A stretch of 63,685 bases of DNA, taken from Paracoccaceae bacterium. Lineage in GTDB: Bacteria > Pseudomonadota > Alphaproteobacteria > Rhodobacterales > Rhodobacteraceae. The stretch's first letter is position 1. Every line of letters starts with the position of its first letter. The notes beneath the pieces are model-generated. The model had not been told where the DNA came from. It worked only from the letters and a program-made list of their open reading frames with translations, and did not search any database. Both the position numbers and the translations under genes were made by a program. Shown here piece after piece: positions 1 through 7,743 of the stretch. The stretch is from positions 1 to 63,685 of the forward strand of contig JAPOXR010000053.1 in assembly GCA_026706985.1 (NCBI GenBank), read 5' to 3'.

Positions 1-240
1 ATCGATAATCCTGAACAGCGCGGAGAAGGCGTCATGGCTCGGAATACCGTGCTCAGGCTTCATGAAACGGCGGAGAAACTCCTCCTTTGAACGCCCGAAA
101 AGAGCCATGTCGGTGCATGTCCGACCCCCGCAGATCACGCATAAAAGCGCAATCATGAGCATTTCATGGAGATCATGACGGGTCGCGTTGCTTGTCCGGG
201 GGTCTTCAACCCCCTCGAATATCCATGCCATATCCTGCAT
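1..240 (-). CDS. ISAs1-family transposase, N-terminal 80 residues (partial)
   Basis: ATG at 240 on the minus strand, open to the window edge. The translated start shows the DDE_Tnp_1-associated N-terminal domain typical of ISAs1/H-repeat transposases: EDPR near residues 12-15, then a hydrophobic helix (LHEMLMIALLCVICGG), then the GIPSHDAFS motif that precedes the catalytic domain. The DDE catalytic residues lie beyond the window. Compared with the copy at the other edge it differs at several residues (for example CGG versus RGG, MKPEHG versus MKLEHG), so these are two distinct copies and not one sequence repeated by error. Confidence 0.8.
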   Translation of the reverse strand, partial: MQDMAWIFEGVEDPRTSNATRHDLHEMLMIALLCVICGGRTCTDMALFGRSKEEFLRRFMKPEHGIPSHDAFSALFRIID

Positions 241-327
241 CACACTGCCTCAGCCTGTTGTTTTTCAACAGGAAATCATGCAGCCGTACAAAAGCCAAGA
301 AGAATATTTTCAAACGCGATAGCCCTG
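1..327 (-). mobile_element. ISAs1-family insertion sequence, 5' part only (cut by window edge)
   Basis: The minus strand from 327 downward begins CAGGGCTATCGCG, the kind of end expected for an ISAs1-family element, followed by a short leader and the start of a transposase. The same sequence, with a 12-base length difference and scattered substitutions, is present in the opposite orientation at 63347-63685. Both copies stop at the same internal point (ATCGAT) at the window edge. The element interrupts an exporter gene at 327/328. The right end and target duplication are not visible, so insertion versus rearrangement cannot be decided. Confidence 0.8.
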
Positions 328-619
328 GGTTGGCGGCTAGTCGGCTCAAGAGCTCGGACAACACCTCGAAACCCAACTGAAACATGCTGACACCCGCGAA
401 GATCAGAACAACAACCAGCAACGACGCCTCGCGCTGGAACGGCAGGATGCGATCGATGATGACCTGAAAGATGAATGGCTCGACCAGTCCGATCAGACGC
501 AGGCAGATGGCCAGGAACATGAGCTCGACATAGAGCGGCGTGAACTTCCACAGGGATTTGCCGAACCAGGCGAGAGGGACCTCTTCGGCGTGCTGACCGT
601 CCTTGTGCATCAAGGGCAA
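328..619 (-). pseudogene. Type I secretion (HlyB-like) ABC exporter fragment truncated by the ISAs1 element
   Basis: Reading from ATG 619 toward 328 gives about 97 residues that look like the start of the membrane domain of a HlyB/LapB-type peptidase-ABC exporter: a WFGKSLWKF segment, then two hydrophobic helices around PFIFQVIIDRILPFQR, a signature of these permeases. The frame runs into the IS element at 327, so the rest of the membrane domain and the ATPase are missing. Upstream the frame is closed by a TGA at 713-715. A separate 37-codon frame starts at ATG 720, so the usual N-terminal peptidase-like domain is also absent or frameshifted. It lies just downstream of two M16 peptidase genes on the same strand, which suggests a former operon. 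Confidence 0.6.
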
Positions 620-738
620 TTGAATGCGGTTTGCGGCTCGAAAGTTATTTGCACCACCGGCAACGCATCCGACGGCAGGAAGCTTGTGTGAATGCCGGTC
701 CCATGACCTTTTTCAGACATTCGGACAGGATGGCCCGC

Positions 739-2046
739 TCATTCGGTCATGCCGTCCGGGCCAATGAAGGTGACAACAGTGCGGCCTTCTCCGGCAAGTT
801 GCCCGAGCAGTTCGTCAATCGCCGGCAGCGGCAGCTGACCATGCAGTTCCCTTATGGTCTCCGCATCGGGAGGCGGCCGCCATTCGGACAGTCTGGCAAG
901 GGTCAGCTCTTTCATGTGTCGGGAGACTTCGGACCGGTTGTCCCAGTCCGGCCACTTCCGGGCATGCTGCCGGAAAACCTGGTCATAGGTCGCCTGTGGA
1001 ATGCCGGCCGATGCGGTTTGCGCAAGTGCCTGTTCAAAAGCTTCCACGAGCCCCGTCATGGTCATGCCCCGGTCCGGCTGGCCTATGAACGACAATTCGA
1101 CGTGCCGACCGTCAATCGCATGCAGCCATATGTTGAAGGTCCGGGCGACGGCCCGATCGAACTGCAGGGTCTTGACCAGTCCGCCCGGACGGTTGGCTGC
1201 GAGGATCATGGCGAGCAGGCCTGCCCTCGATGCAAGAACTTCATAGGGCATCTCCTCAGCCAGCCGGACCGCCCGGCGCCAGACCACCTGCGGCGGCAGG
1301 GCATCGTGGGCAAGGCGAATGACAATCCTTTCCCTGGGGGCAAGACTGAATACCGGGTGATGGATGGGGGCTCCATTCACGCCGGTTTCCGGAAATCCCA
1401 GCTCACGGAGCGCACGAAGTGCGGCATCTTCCGAAATGTTTCCATCAATCACGAACACTGCATCCGACACCAGATGTGTATCGGCGTGCATCTTCCGGGC
1501 CGGCAACAGATCAAGTGACCTGATGTCTTCGGGATCACCGAGAACGGGAACTGCGGTCGGATTCGTGCTGTGGAGTTCGGCATTGATCCGCTCGTATATC
1601 CGGCGCCACGGATTCTCGAATTCCTGCTGCCTGTATTCGCGCAGAATGATCTCTCGCTCCGAAAGGGCATATTGTTCCGTGAGTGTTATCGGTCCGAAGA
1701 CACCTCCGATTGTCCCGAGGAGCTCGTCAAGGCTGCTGTTCCGTGCTGAAATCCAGTAGTGGAATGCATTCGGATTTGTCCATGCGCCGGTGCGCCCCAG
1801 CCTGAGACTTGCCCAGTCCTTCGTTGCGCTGAGCCAGGCCAGATGTTCGACATAGTGTGCAAGTCCGGGGATTTCAGCCCTGTACGGAATGAATACATGA
1901 ACGTCCAACCGGTCTGTCTCGTCGTTCTGGAAGACGTATAACCGTGCAACATCCGGCCCTGCGCCCGTGTCAGACCGCACCCCTACCGGCAGGTAGGCAA
2001 CGCTCACGGCCATTGCCGCAACCGCAAGGGCCGCCTTGGCACGCAT
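739..2046 (-). CDS. M16-family zinc metallopeptidase, predicted exported
   Basis: A 435-residue protein with a hydrophobic N-terminus (MRAKAALAVAAMAVSVAYL) that looks like a signal peptide. The inverted zinc motif HYVEH (H64-E67-H68) is intact, and the expected third glutamate lies in REIILREY near residue 137, so this subunit should be catalytic. It matches pitrilysin/insulinase (M16B) peptidases in size and order. The start at 2046 is chosen because the stop of the upstream gene overlaps it as TGATG, a typical coupled start. Upstream ATGs in frame would give an odd basic extension. With the preceding lipoprotein it forms an active/inactive M16 pair. The substrate is unknown; PQQ, bacteriocin or leader-peptide processing are possibilities by analogy only. 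Confidence 0.8.
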   Translation of the reverse strand: MRAKAALAVAAMAVSVAYLPVGVRSDTGAGPDVARLYVFQNDETDRLDVHVFIPYRAEIPGLAHYVEHLAWLSATKDWASLRLGRTGAWTNPNAFHYWISARNSSLDELLGTIGGVFGPITLTEQYALSEREIILREYRQQEFENPWRRIYERINAELHSTNPTAVPVLGDPEDIRSLDLLPARKMHADTHLVSDAVFVIDGNISEDAALRALRELGFPETGVNGAPIHHPVFSLAPRERIVIRLAHDALPPQVVWRRAVRLAEEMPYEVLASRAGLLAMILAANRPGGLVKTLQFDRAVARTFNIWLHAIDGRHVELSFIGQPDRGMTMTGLVEAFEQALAQTASAGIPQATYDQVFRQHARKWPDWDNRSEVSRHMKELTLARLSEWRPPPDAETIRELHGQLPLPAIDELLGQLAGEGRTVVTFIGPDGMTE

Positions 2047-3419
2047 CAGTTCAGGTCGCATTCGAGCACTTCCTCCGGTGTTTCTATGACGCATGCACCA
2101 GGCAACACACCGGAATCAGGGGAGGCCACAACGATGAGCAGCTCGTCCGTACTCGGATAGGCGTTCCGGACGCGCCCGCGGATCACGTCAGCGGAAAATC
2201 TCTCCGCACTTGCCAGGCGGTCCGGTATTCCGGACACGTCAATGCCGCGCAGCACTGCCCTGAGAACCGAAAGGGAGAGGGAAACGGGGTGGTTCCTTCT
2301 GCGCTCCAGGGATTCCTCCATGCTGGCGAGGTACTGGTCCAGCCCCTTGAGCGAAGGTGACTCCACAAATTCTCCGTAAGTTTGCAGGATTGCTTCCACG
2401 TATTCATTGACCCTGGATGTGTCGACAGAACCATGAATTGCAAGGAAATGGCTGTTGTAGTGGATTTCGCCGTAATCGGCCTCGATGGAATAGGTGGCCC
2501 TTAGCGAGTCCCGCACAGCGTCATGAAGGAGACCGCCGTCTGAACGAGACAGCGTCGACACGATGAATCCGTCGTGGATTTTGGGCCACTCGGCCGGCAC
2601 TGGTATCGCACCGGAAATGGTCACGTAGGAATCCCTGGCATGGGGAACGTGGATCAGCACGCTGCCTGCATCGGGTGCTCCGATCGGAAGGCTGGCAGGT
2701 GAGGGTGGATTGCCGGGTAGACCCCGCAGCAGGATGTCGACGAGACGGCCCGCCGTTCCGGCGTCGATGTCCCCGGCGACAATGAAAGCCTGGGGCGCGC
2801 TCGAGTAGGTCGCCCTTGCCCATGAAACGAGGTCGAACCGCTTCACGGTCCTAACTGCATCCAGACTTCCCTCGAATGACTGTGACCTCAAATAGATGTG
2901 ATCGCCGAATGTCAACCACCGTGTTGTGTCAAAAGTGAGGGCCTGGGGCTTGCGCAGACTCTCCTCCAGATGATTCATGTACTCGTCCCGAACGCGCCGG
3001 AACCACAACTCGTCAAACCGGGGTGCCCGCAAGTGAACGTTGATCGCCGCAAGAACGTCTTCGGCGCCTTCGCGCGGCAATACAATGGTGCCATATATGA
3101 ACTGCGAATCAAGTGTCAGATACGCTTCGGCGCCGGCATCATTCAACTGAACCTTGAGAGCGCCGGGTTCAAAGCCTTCGGCGCCGCCGAGAAACTGGGA
3201 TCTCATGGCCAGAATAGGCGCAGCGTGATTGATGCCGGTGTTCACCGCCCAGTCGGTTGGCCAGGCAACCTGGATCACCAGATGATCCGCCCCGGGAACC
3301 CGGGCAAGGACAAACTCAGTTCCGCCGGGAGAGAGAGATTCTACAATTGACGGGCTGGTGGCGCACGCGCCCGTGAGGTGCAGCGCCAGTATGGCCGCAG
3401 CGGGTAGTATCCTGTTCAT
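2046..3419 (-). CDS. M16-like non-catalytic partner, predicted lipoprotein
   Basis: A 457-residue protein with a short signal sequence ending in a TGAC lipobox (Cys19), so it is probably anchored in a membrane facing the periplasm. The body follows the M16 fold pattern, but where HxxEH should lie the sequence is NHAAPILAM, so zinc binding is not expected. It is the first gene of a two-gene unit, overlapping the catalytic M16 gene by one base (TGATG), which implies a heterodimer made in equal amounts. A GGAGG lies nine bases before ATG 3419. A strong hairpin sits in its leader (3444-3472). The family call rests on overall pattern and partner. Confidence 0.7.
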   Translation of the reverse strand: MNRILPAAAILALHLTGACATSPSIVESLSPGGTEFVLARVPGADHLVIQVAWPTDWAVNTGINHAAPILAMRSQFLGGAEGFEPGALKVQLNDAGAEAYLTLDSQFIYGTIVLPREGAEDVLAAINVHLRAPRFDELWFRRVRDEYMNHLEESLRKPQALTFDTTRWLTFGDHIYLRSQSFEGSLDAVRTVKRFDLVSWARATYSSAPQAFIVAGDIDAGTAGRLVDILLRGLPGNPPSPASLPIGAPDAGSVLIHVPHARDSYVTISGAIPVPAEWPKIHDGFIVSTLSRSDGGLLHDAVRDSLRATYSIEADYGEIHYNSHFLAIHGSVDTSRVNEYVEAILQTYGEFVESPSLKGLDQYLASMEESLERRRNHPVSLSLSVLRAVLRGIDVSGIPDRLASAERFSADVIRGRVRNAYPSTDELLIVVASPDSGVLPGACVIETPEEVLECDLN

Positions 3420-3443
3420 GCGCGGTAGCCTCCGGTCAGGGGG

Positions 3444-3472
3444 CCGGTTGGGAGGAGGTGCCTCCCAACCGG
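3444..3472. other. Perfect 12-bp hairpin in the leader of the M16 operon
   Basis: CCGGTTGGGAGG and CCTCCCAACCGG form a perfect stem with a five-base loop. It lies 25 bases upstream of ATG 3419 on the minus strand and is separate from the ribosome binding site. There is no T-run after it on either strand, so it is not a clear intrinsic terminator. It could be a leader hairpin or RNA-stabilising element. Confidence 0.5.
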
Positions 3473-3484
3473 TTGCAGAACCAC

Positions 3485-3577
3485 TCAGAGCAAGAAGACT
3501 TCTTCTTCTACGTACGGCAACACGTTATTTCCTCCGCCTCCACCCCCGTCACAGTGAGAACCGAGCCCGTGAATCAC
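3485..3577 (-). other. Possible short glycine-rich reading frame upstream of the M16 pair
   Basis: From GTG 3577 the minus strand reads 30 codons with six consecutive glycines (SHCDGGGGGGNN) followed by LPYVEEEVFLL and a stop. An internal GTG at 3523 is preceded by GGAGG seven bases away, which could drive a 12-residue peptide instead. The position directly upstream of two peptidase genes and a peptide-type exporter fragment resembles where a ribosomal peptide precursor would lie. There is no ribosome binding site for the longer form, so this is a candidate and not a called gene. Confidence 0.15.
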
Positions 3578-3660
3578 ACATTCAGGGCAAACGCAACTGT
3601 AGTACTAGACACGAAGAGCTTGCCCGCTCGCTCAAATTCAAACTTTAAGGAGTTCCCAGA

Positions 3661-4008
3661 ATGAATATTGCTACAACCGCGCATGCCGTTATCCGCTGCG
3701 GCGAAAGAGGATTCAGGGAAACCGATTTCGACCTCATTGCCGAGTATGGAACCATGACGAACGAGGGTTTTCTGTTGACCAGAAAAGACATCATGAAAGC
3801 AGAACGCGCTGCCAAGATACTCGTGCACCGCCTTTCAAAATTGCAGGACTCGTTTGTAGCGACGACAGATGATGGCGGCGCGGCAAAGACAATCTTTCGC
3901 GTAACGAGAAAACAGAGGCGCCGCCAAACCGGTCGTTGGCAGTCAGGCTTGTTTGCTTTACTAGTTTCCACTGCTGTGCTTTTTGTTTCCTTCGCAGCTG
4001 GAGGTTGA
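3661..4008 (+). CDS. Small DUF4258-like protein with C-terminal membrane segment
   Basis: A 115-residue product with AAGGAG eight bases before ATG 3661. The N-terminal 85 residues (HAVIRCGERGF, then DFDLIAEYGT, a hydrophobic core, and a closing TIFRVTRK strand) follow the pattern of DUF4258-like, RelE-fold small proteins found on mobile elements. The last 25 residues form a hydrophobic stretch (GLFALLVSTAVLFVSFAAGG) that could span the membrane, which is unusual for the family. No antitoxin gene is visible next to it. The function is unknown and the assignment is weak. It lies between the M16 operon, transcribed away from it, and an ATPase gene 280 bases downstream. Confidence 0.55.
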   Translation: MNIATTAHAVIRCGERGFRETDFDLIAEYGTMTNEGFLLTRKDIMKAERAAKILVHRLSKLQDSFVATTDDGGAAKTIFRVTRKQRRRQTGRWQSGLFALLVSTAVLFVSFAAGG

Positions 4009-4289
4009 CCTCGGTTCCCCGGGCTGTCGATGTCAGGTATCGGGCAAAGGGATTGACGCTGCTTCCACTCACGGCACAATCCCGTACACCAGCACCACCG
4101 AAATGATCGGTTCAGCCATGTTGCCACCGTGGTGTATTGCCGACCGAAAATCAGTCGCTACTCTGCCCTCACAATTCAACTACAGCAAGGCGGATAGTGA
4201 GACAGCTCCGGACGACGGGAGGCGTGCAGGATGACAGATCTCTGCGAAACCGCTAGTTGGACAAGAAGATCGCTGTTCTGGAGGAACAG
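4009..4289. other. Intergenic stretch with no convincing gene
   Basis: I see no supported reading frame, repeat or RNA signature. It precedes the ATPase gene and presumably holds its promoter, but no clear -35/-10 pair was found. Confidence 0.4.
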
Positions 4290-6137
4290 ATGAAAACAAT
4301 GCAGGCTGCCTGGGGCTTCTACGGGCGGCAACGCGAGATCAGCCAGCTGCGCAAGCGGGTCGATGCGGGGCGTTTCCACATGGTGGCCGTGATCGGCGGG
4401 CGTGGTGTCGGTAAGACGCAGTTGATCAAGGAAACCCTGCGTTCCATGGACGACTGGCCGCCGTCTGTCTGGCTCACGTTGCCCGATGCCGACAGGGGTA
4501 TGGATTATTCCGAGCGGCAGGCGCTCGCAAGGGAATGCTGCGCCGAACTGGCGGCCGCCGCCAGTCTTGCCGGGTTGGGCGAGCATCTGCACGCCGAAAG
4601 TCCGGACCGACCAGGCCGTTTCCTGAAGAAGACTTTCGTGAACCTACTGCGTGCCGGCGCCGTCGTCGTGCTGGACGAGTTCCAGAACGCTGCCTCCCTG
4701 TCGCTGATCTCCGCCGTGCGCGATGCGGTGGAGCAGTTCCGCCACGGCACCGCCGTCAAAGGCACGCTTATCGTTGCCGGCTCGCACCAGCAGGAGATGA
4801 TCCGGCTGCTGAACGATCCGCGCGCGGCCCTCTACGGCCGTCCGACGGCTTGTGTACGCCTGCGCCCGTTGACGGCGCCGGAACTCCTCGAAATGGCGGC
4901 CGACCAAGGCTGGTTGGACCGCCCGCGCCGCTTCCTTGCCGCATACGCGGTATTCGGCGGTGTGCCGTTGCACTGGAGCCGGCTGCGCGACGCGCAGCTG
5001 GAGGGTGATCTGCCGGAGCCGGCTGGCGGCGACGAGACGTGGCGGGAGATGTTTCTGGCGCACGAGGTCAAGAGGCTGCGCGACCATGAGCGCGAACGGT
5101 TCGGCTACCGAGCCCTGGTCACGCTGTCGGAGGGTGCGCGGCAGGCGGCGCGGATGGCCGCCGAACACCCGAGGGGGTTGCGCTGGTCCGCAGTCGTGGA
5201 CAAGTTCATCGAGCTGGATGCGGCGAAGGGTCGAGAGACCGCCAGCAAAGCGCGTGCCGCGCTGGAAGGTCATCTGCTGTTGATCGAGCCGGCCGGCGGC
5301 GAGCCCGGGAGCAAGGTCCGAATGGCCGACCACAGGGCCCTGTTCGAGATGATGGTTGAATCGATCTGGCCGGAGGACGATCCGGACTTCGAGGATTTCC
5401 GTTACCGGCAGGCGCTGCGCAAGGCCGCGGACGCTGAGGGATTCGCCTTGGAGCGGCTGGCCGAACAGTGGATCCGGACACGTCCGGGTGTGACTTGGGC
5501 CAAGCGCAACCTCACGGCAGAGACCCCCGGCGGGTCCGTCGAGATCGACGTCGCCGCCGGGCAGGCCGGTGACGGGCTCATCGGCAAGCTGCGCATCATG
5601 GCCTCATGTAAGCGGTCACCGGACGCGCACACCAAGGACGGCACGGCGGTCAAGTTCCGCCGGTTCTTGGAGTTCAACGGCTGGTCGGCGACTGAAGGCT
5701 GGCCGGCGCACATCCGACGGCTGTTGGTCTCCCCGGAGCGGCCGCTGTCCGTGCCGGGTGCCGAAGGGTTTGAGCGTATCGGACTGAAAGACATGGCCGG
5801 GGAGTTGGGCCTGGAGATCAGACCTTGGCCGAGCGCGGAGCCGGAACCTGAAACGGGCCGCGGCGGGACCAAGTTGACGCACGGGAGAGACCGCGTCCGG
5901 CATGAGAACCCCGACGGATCCGCGGTCGAGATAGGACTAGCAGGAGGGCATCCGGGCATCCACAGCGACTGGCTGGAGAACCCGGATATTTGGACCGCAA
6001 TCCTGCCGCGCACCGCCGCGGCAGCGTCTGCCGATGACGGCGTCCATTCGACACAGCCATTGAAGACCGATCCGGAGGCTGAATCCCGGGCTCCGAAAGA
6101 CCGGAAGCTGGAGAAAGACGACGGACCTTCGCCTTAA
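4290..6137 (+). CDS. AAA ATPase of the archaeal ATPase_2 / DUF234 type
   Basis: A 615-residue protein. It opens with FYGRQREISQL, a typical start of ATPase_2 proteins, then Walker A GGRGVGKT (about residues 36-43), Walker B VVVLDEFQNA (125-134) and a sensor-like LIVAGSHQQE segment. The middle resembles a winged-helix lid, and the C-terminal third (about 370-540) resembles the DUF234 restriction-endonuclease-like region (EIDV ... ASCKRS). The charged tail after about 540 is not recognised. Start at ATG 4290: GGAGG lies five bases upstream. A TTG at 4257 would add 11 residues that resemble the start of the small protein at 6515. These proteins are common in mobile regions; the role is unknown. 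Confidence 0.7.
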   Translation: MKTMQAAWGFYGRQREISQLRKRVDAGRFHMVAVIGGRGVGKTQLIKETLRSMDDWPPSVWLTLPDADRGMDYSERQALARECCAELAAAASLAGLGEHLHAESPDRPGRFLKKTFVNLLRAGAVVVLDEFQNAASLSLISAVRDAVEQFRHGTAVKGTLIVAGSHQQEMIRLLNDPRAALYGRPTACVRLRPLTAPELLEMAADQGWLDRPRRFLAAYAVFGGVPLHWSRLRDAQLEGDLPEPAGGDETWREMFLAHEVKRLRDHERERFGYRALVTLSEGARQAARMAAEHPRGLRWSAVVDKFIELDAAKGRETASKARAALEGHLLLIEPAGGEPGSKVRMADHRALFEMMVESIWPEDDPDFEDFRYRQALRKAADAEGFALERLAEQWIRTRPGVTWAKRNLTAETPGGSVEIDVAAGQAGDGLIGKLRIMASCKRSPDAHTKDGTAVKFRRFLEFNGWSATEGWPAHIRRLLVSPERPLSVPGAEGFERIGLKDMAGELGLEIRPWPSAEPEPETGRGGTKLTHGRDRVRHENPDGSAVEIGLAGGHPGIHSDWLENPDIWTAILPRTAAAASADDGVHSTQPLKTDPEAESRAPKDRKLEKDDGPSP

Positions 6138-6514
6138 CGCGCTGAGAGCCTCGCGAAGAGGTGGTGCGCGCCGTCCGGTCGGACATGGCCACGGCGACCA
6201 GCCTACTCGGTTTTCTGACAGGCATGCGGCGAACTCGAAGTCACCGGAATTTGAAAAAATGCAGTCGGTGTCCGGACTTGAATCCCTTAATGCCTGGCGC
6301 GTTTGCGATTTTATCGGTGAACTCGGGCCGGTGAGTGGCAGGTAGGTCGAAATCCATGCCAACAGGAGGCTGCATGATTCCGGGAAAGTTCATCGAATAA
6401 ATGCGAACTGAAGAAATCTCCGAGCCTCACATTTCATGAGTTTGGTACAAAATTTGACCAAACTTTGGTCTGGCCTATGTGTTCCATATGAGCAAAATAC
6501 CGTAGGATTTGGCC
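6138..6514. other. Intergenic stretch, no gene seen
   Basis: No supported reading frame. It contains a perfect palindrome at 6456-6470 overlapping a TTGACC hexamer, which may be the promoter of the small gene at 6515. Confidence 0.4.
6456..6470 (+). promoter_or_regulatory. Palindrome overlapping a possible -35 box
   Basis: GACCAAA-C-TTTGGTC is a perfect 7+7 palindrome. It overlaps TTGACC at 6454-6459, with a weak TATGTG 16 bases downstream. It could be an operator for the gene at 6515, but no cognate regulator is visible nearby. Confidence 0.3.
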
Positions 6515-6712
6515 GTGAAGCTTGCGGTGCTCGATGAACGGATGAAGCCTATGCAGACCGAATACAGGACTGACATCGCCAGATTGGCCGAAGATATGGC
6601 CAAGCGTGATACGGAATTCGCAAAGCGAGACAAGGACAACCGTCGCTGGCATGTTGGGATGTGGGTTGCTACGGTCGTGCTTCTCGGTGTCATGATCCGC
6701 TGGCCTGGCTGA
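6515..6712 (+). CDS. Small coiled-coil protein with C-terminal membrane anchor
   Basis: From GTG 6515 (AGGA at 6502-6510 region; a TTG at 6509 is the alternative) a 65-residue protein reads KLAVLDERMKPMQ, a strongly charged helix (ARLAEDMAKRDTEFAKRDKD) likely to form a coiled coil, and a closing hydrophobic segment (WHVGMWVATVVLLGVMIRW). The opening resembles the codons just upstream of the ATPase start at 4290 (KIAVLEEQMKTMQ), so the two genes share a related 5' end. The topology is that of a small tail-anchored helper protein. Function unknown. Confidence 0.5.
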   Translation: MKLAVLDERMKPMQTEYRTDIARLAEDMAKRDTEFAKRDKDNRRWHVGMWVATVVLLGVMIRWPG

Positions 6713-7091
6713 TGACTGGAACTGCAAGACAATGCCGGAGGTGAATCCGCTCTGCAGTCAGTCACCATTACCGTAAACTTTATTTGACTGCCCCCGGCTG
6801 TCCCGGCAGGTCGCCCTGACCGGTCAGCCTCAGAGTCATGGTAATGGCGGGCGAAGGCGGCTGGAGCAGGGCCGCTGCCGTAAGGCCGGGCAAAGGCGTG
6901 TCGGCGGTTTGCGGGTACGAATTCAACAATGTCCGGGCACCGGTGAACTCAGGCCCGTGACCGGCTGACCACAGGAAGTTCAGATTGGTTGGAGACTGGA
7001 TGGTGCGCCTCCATTCCCCGAGAATTCGGTGGGGGTTCCGCATCTTTATGGTTTGAACGGATACAGATGCTAGACGCGATGCAAAATGCGC
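6713..7091. other. Intergenic stretch upstream of petABC
   Basis: No supported gene. A long minus-strand frame here runs on into the antisense of petA and has no recognisable domain. The promoter of petABC lies at the end of this stretch. Confidence 0.4.
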
Positions 7092-7097
7092 TATAAT
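7092..7097 (+). promoter_or_regulatory. Consensus TATAAT -10 box for petABC
   Basis: TATAAT at 7092-7097 is a perfect -10 hexamer. No good -35 lies 16-18 bases upstream (TAGACG at 7071-7076 is the closest), which would fit an activator-dependent promoter. It would give a leader of about 70 bases before GTG 7172. A PetP/PetR regulator pair is encoded at 60000-61204, but its target here is only inferred. Confidence 0.4.
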
Positions 7098-7171
7098 TGT
7101 CGCGCCGGCAGGGAGTCGGAAATGCATGCGGTTTCCGGTGGTCACTGCTGATGGATTTGGGAGAGCGCATA

Positions 7172-7732
7172 GTGTCTCACGCGGAAACCAGTCAGGGAAC
7201 GAGACGGGATTTCCTGTTTTATGCCACCGGGGCGACGGGCGCTGTCGCTGGCGGAGCGGCAGTCTGGCCACTGGTTGACCAGATGAATCCCAGTGCCGAT
7301 GTGCAGGCGCTGGCCTCGATCGAGGTTGATATCTCCGGGGTGGAGCCAGGCACTCAATTGACTGTGAAATGGCTGGGAAAACCGGTCTTTATCCGCAGAC
7401 GCACTGAATCCGAGATTGCATCGGCACGCGATGTCGAATTCGCCGAGTTGATTGACCCGTTGGCGCGCAATGGCAATCTCGACGCTGAAGCCGCTGCTCT
7501 CGACGGCAACCGCGCCATCGACGAAGCCGGCGAATGGTTGGTCATGGTCGGGGTGTGCACCCATCTCGGTTGTGTGCCGCTGGGTGATGCTGGTGACTAT
7601 AATGGCTGGTTCTGTCCCTGCCACGGATCGCATTATGATATGGCCGGCCGGATCCGTCGTGGTCCGGCACCGGAAAATCTGATTATTCCAAAGGCGGTGT
7701 TTGTTGACGAGAACACCATCAGGCTCGGTTAG
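7172..7732 (+). CDS. petA: Ubiquinol-cytochrome c reductase iron-sulfur (Rieske) subunit
   Basis: A 186-residue protein, first gene of petABC, carrying the [2Fe-2S] cluster that takes electrons from ubiquinol in the cytochrome bc1 complex. It shows a twin-arginine start (GTRRDFL, residues 9-15), a hydrophobic anchor, and the cluster motifs CTHLGC (129-134) and CPCHGSHYD (148-156) with all four ligands and the disulfide cysteines present. Start at GTG 7172: GGGAGAG lies six bases upstream and the protein begins [14 protein letters not shown], the usual form for alphaproteobacterial PetA. ATG 7151 would add seven residues and has no ribosome binding site. petB follows after 11 bases. Confidence 0.95.
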   Translation: MSHAETSQGTRRDFLFYATGATGAVAGGAAVWPLVDQMNPSADVQALASIEVDISGVEPGTQLTVKWLGKPVFIRRRTESEIASARDVEFAELIDPLARNGNLDAEAAALDGNRAIDEAGEWLVMVGVCTHLGCVPLGDAGDYNGWFCPCHGSHYDMAGRIRRGPAPENLIIPKAVFVDENTIRLG

Positions 7733-7743
7733 GATCAATCGTC

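Noticed and set aside
631-1518. A 295-codon frame on the plus strand
   Set aside because: It is antisense to the M16 peptidase gene, whose zinc motif and signal peptide are clear.
6780-7271. A minus-strand frame of 163 codons upstream of petA
   Set aside because: No ribosome binding site or domain; it runs into the antisense of petA and over the petABC promoter.
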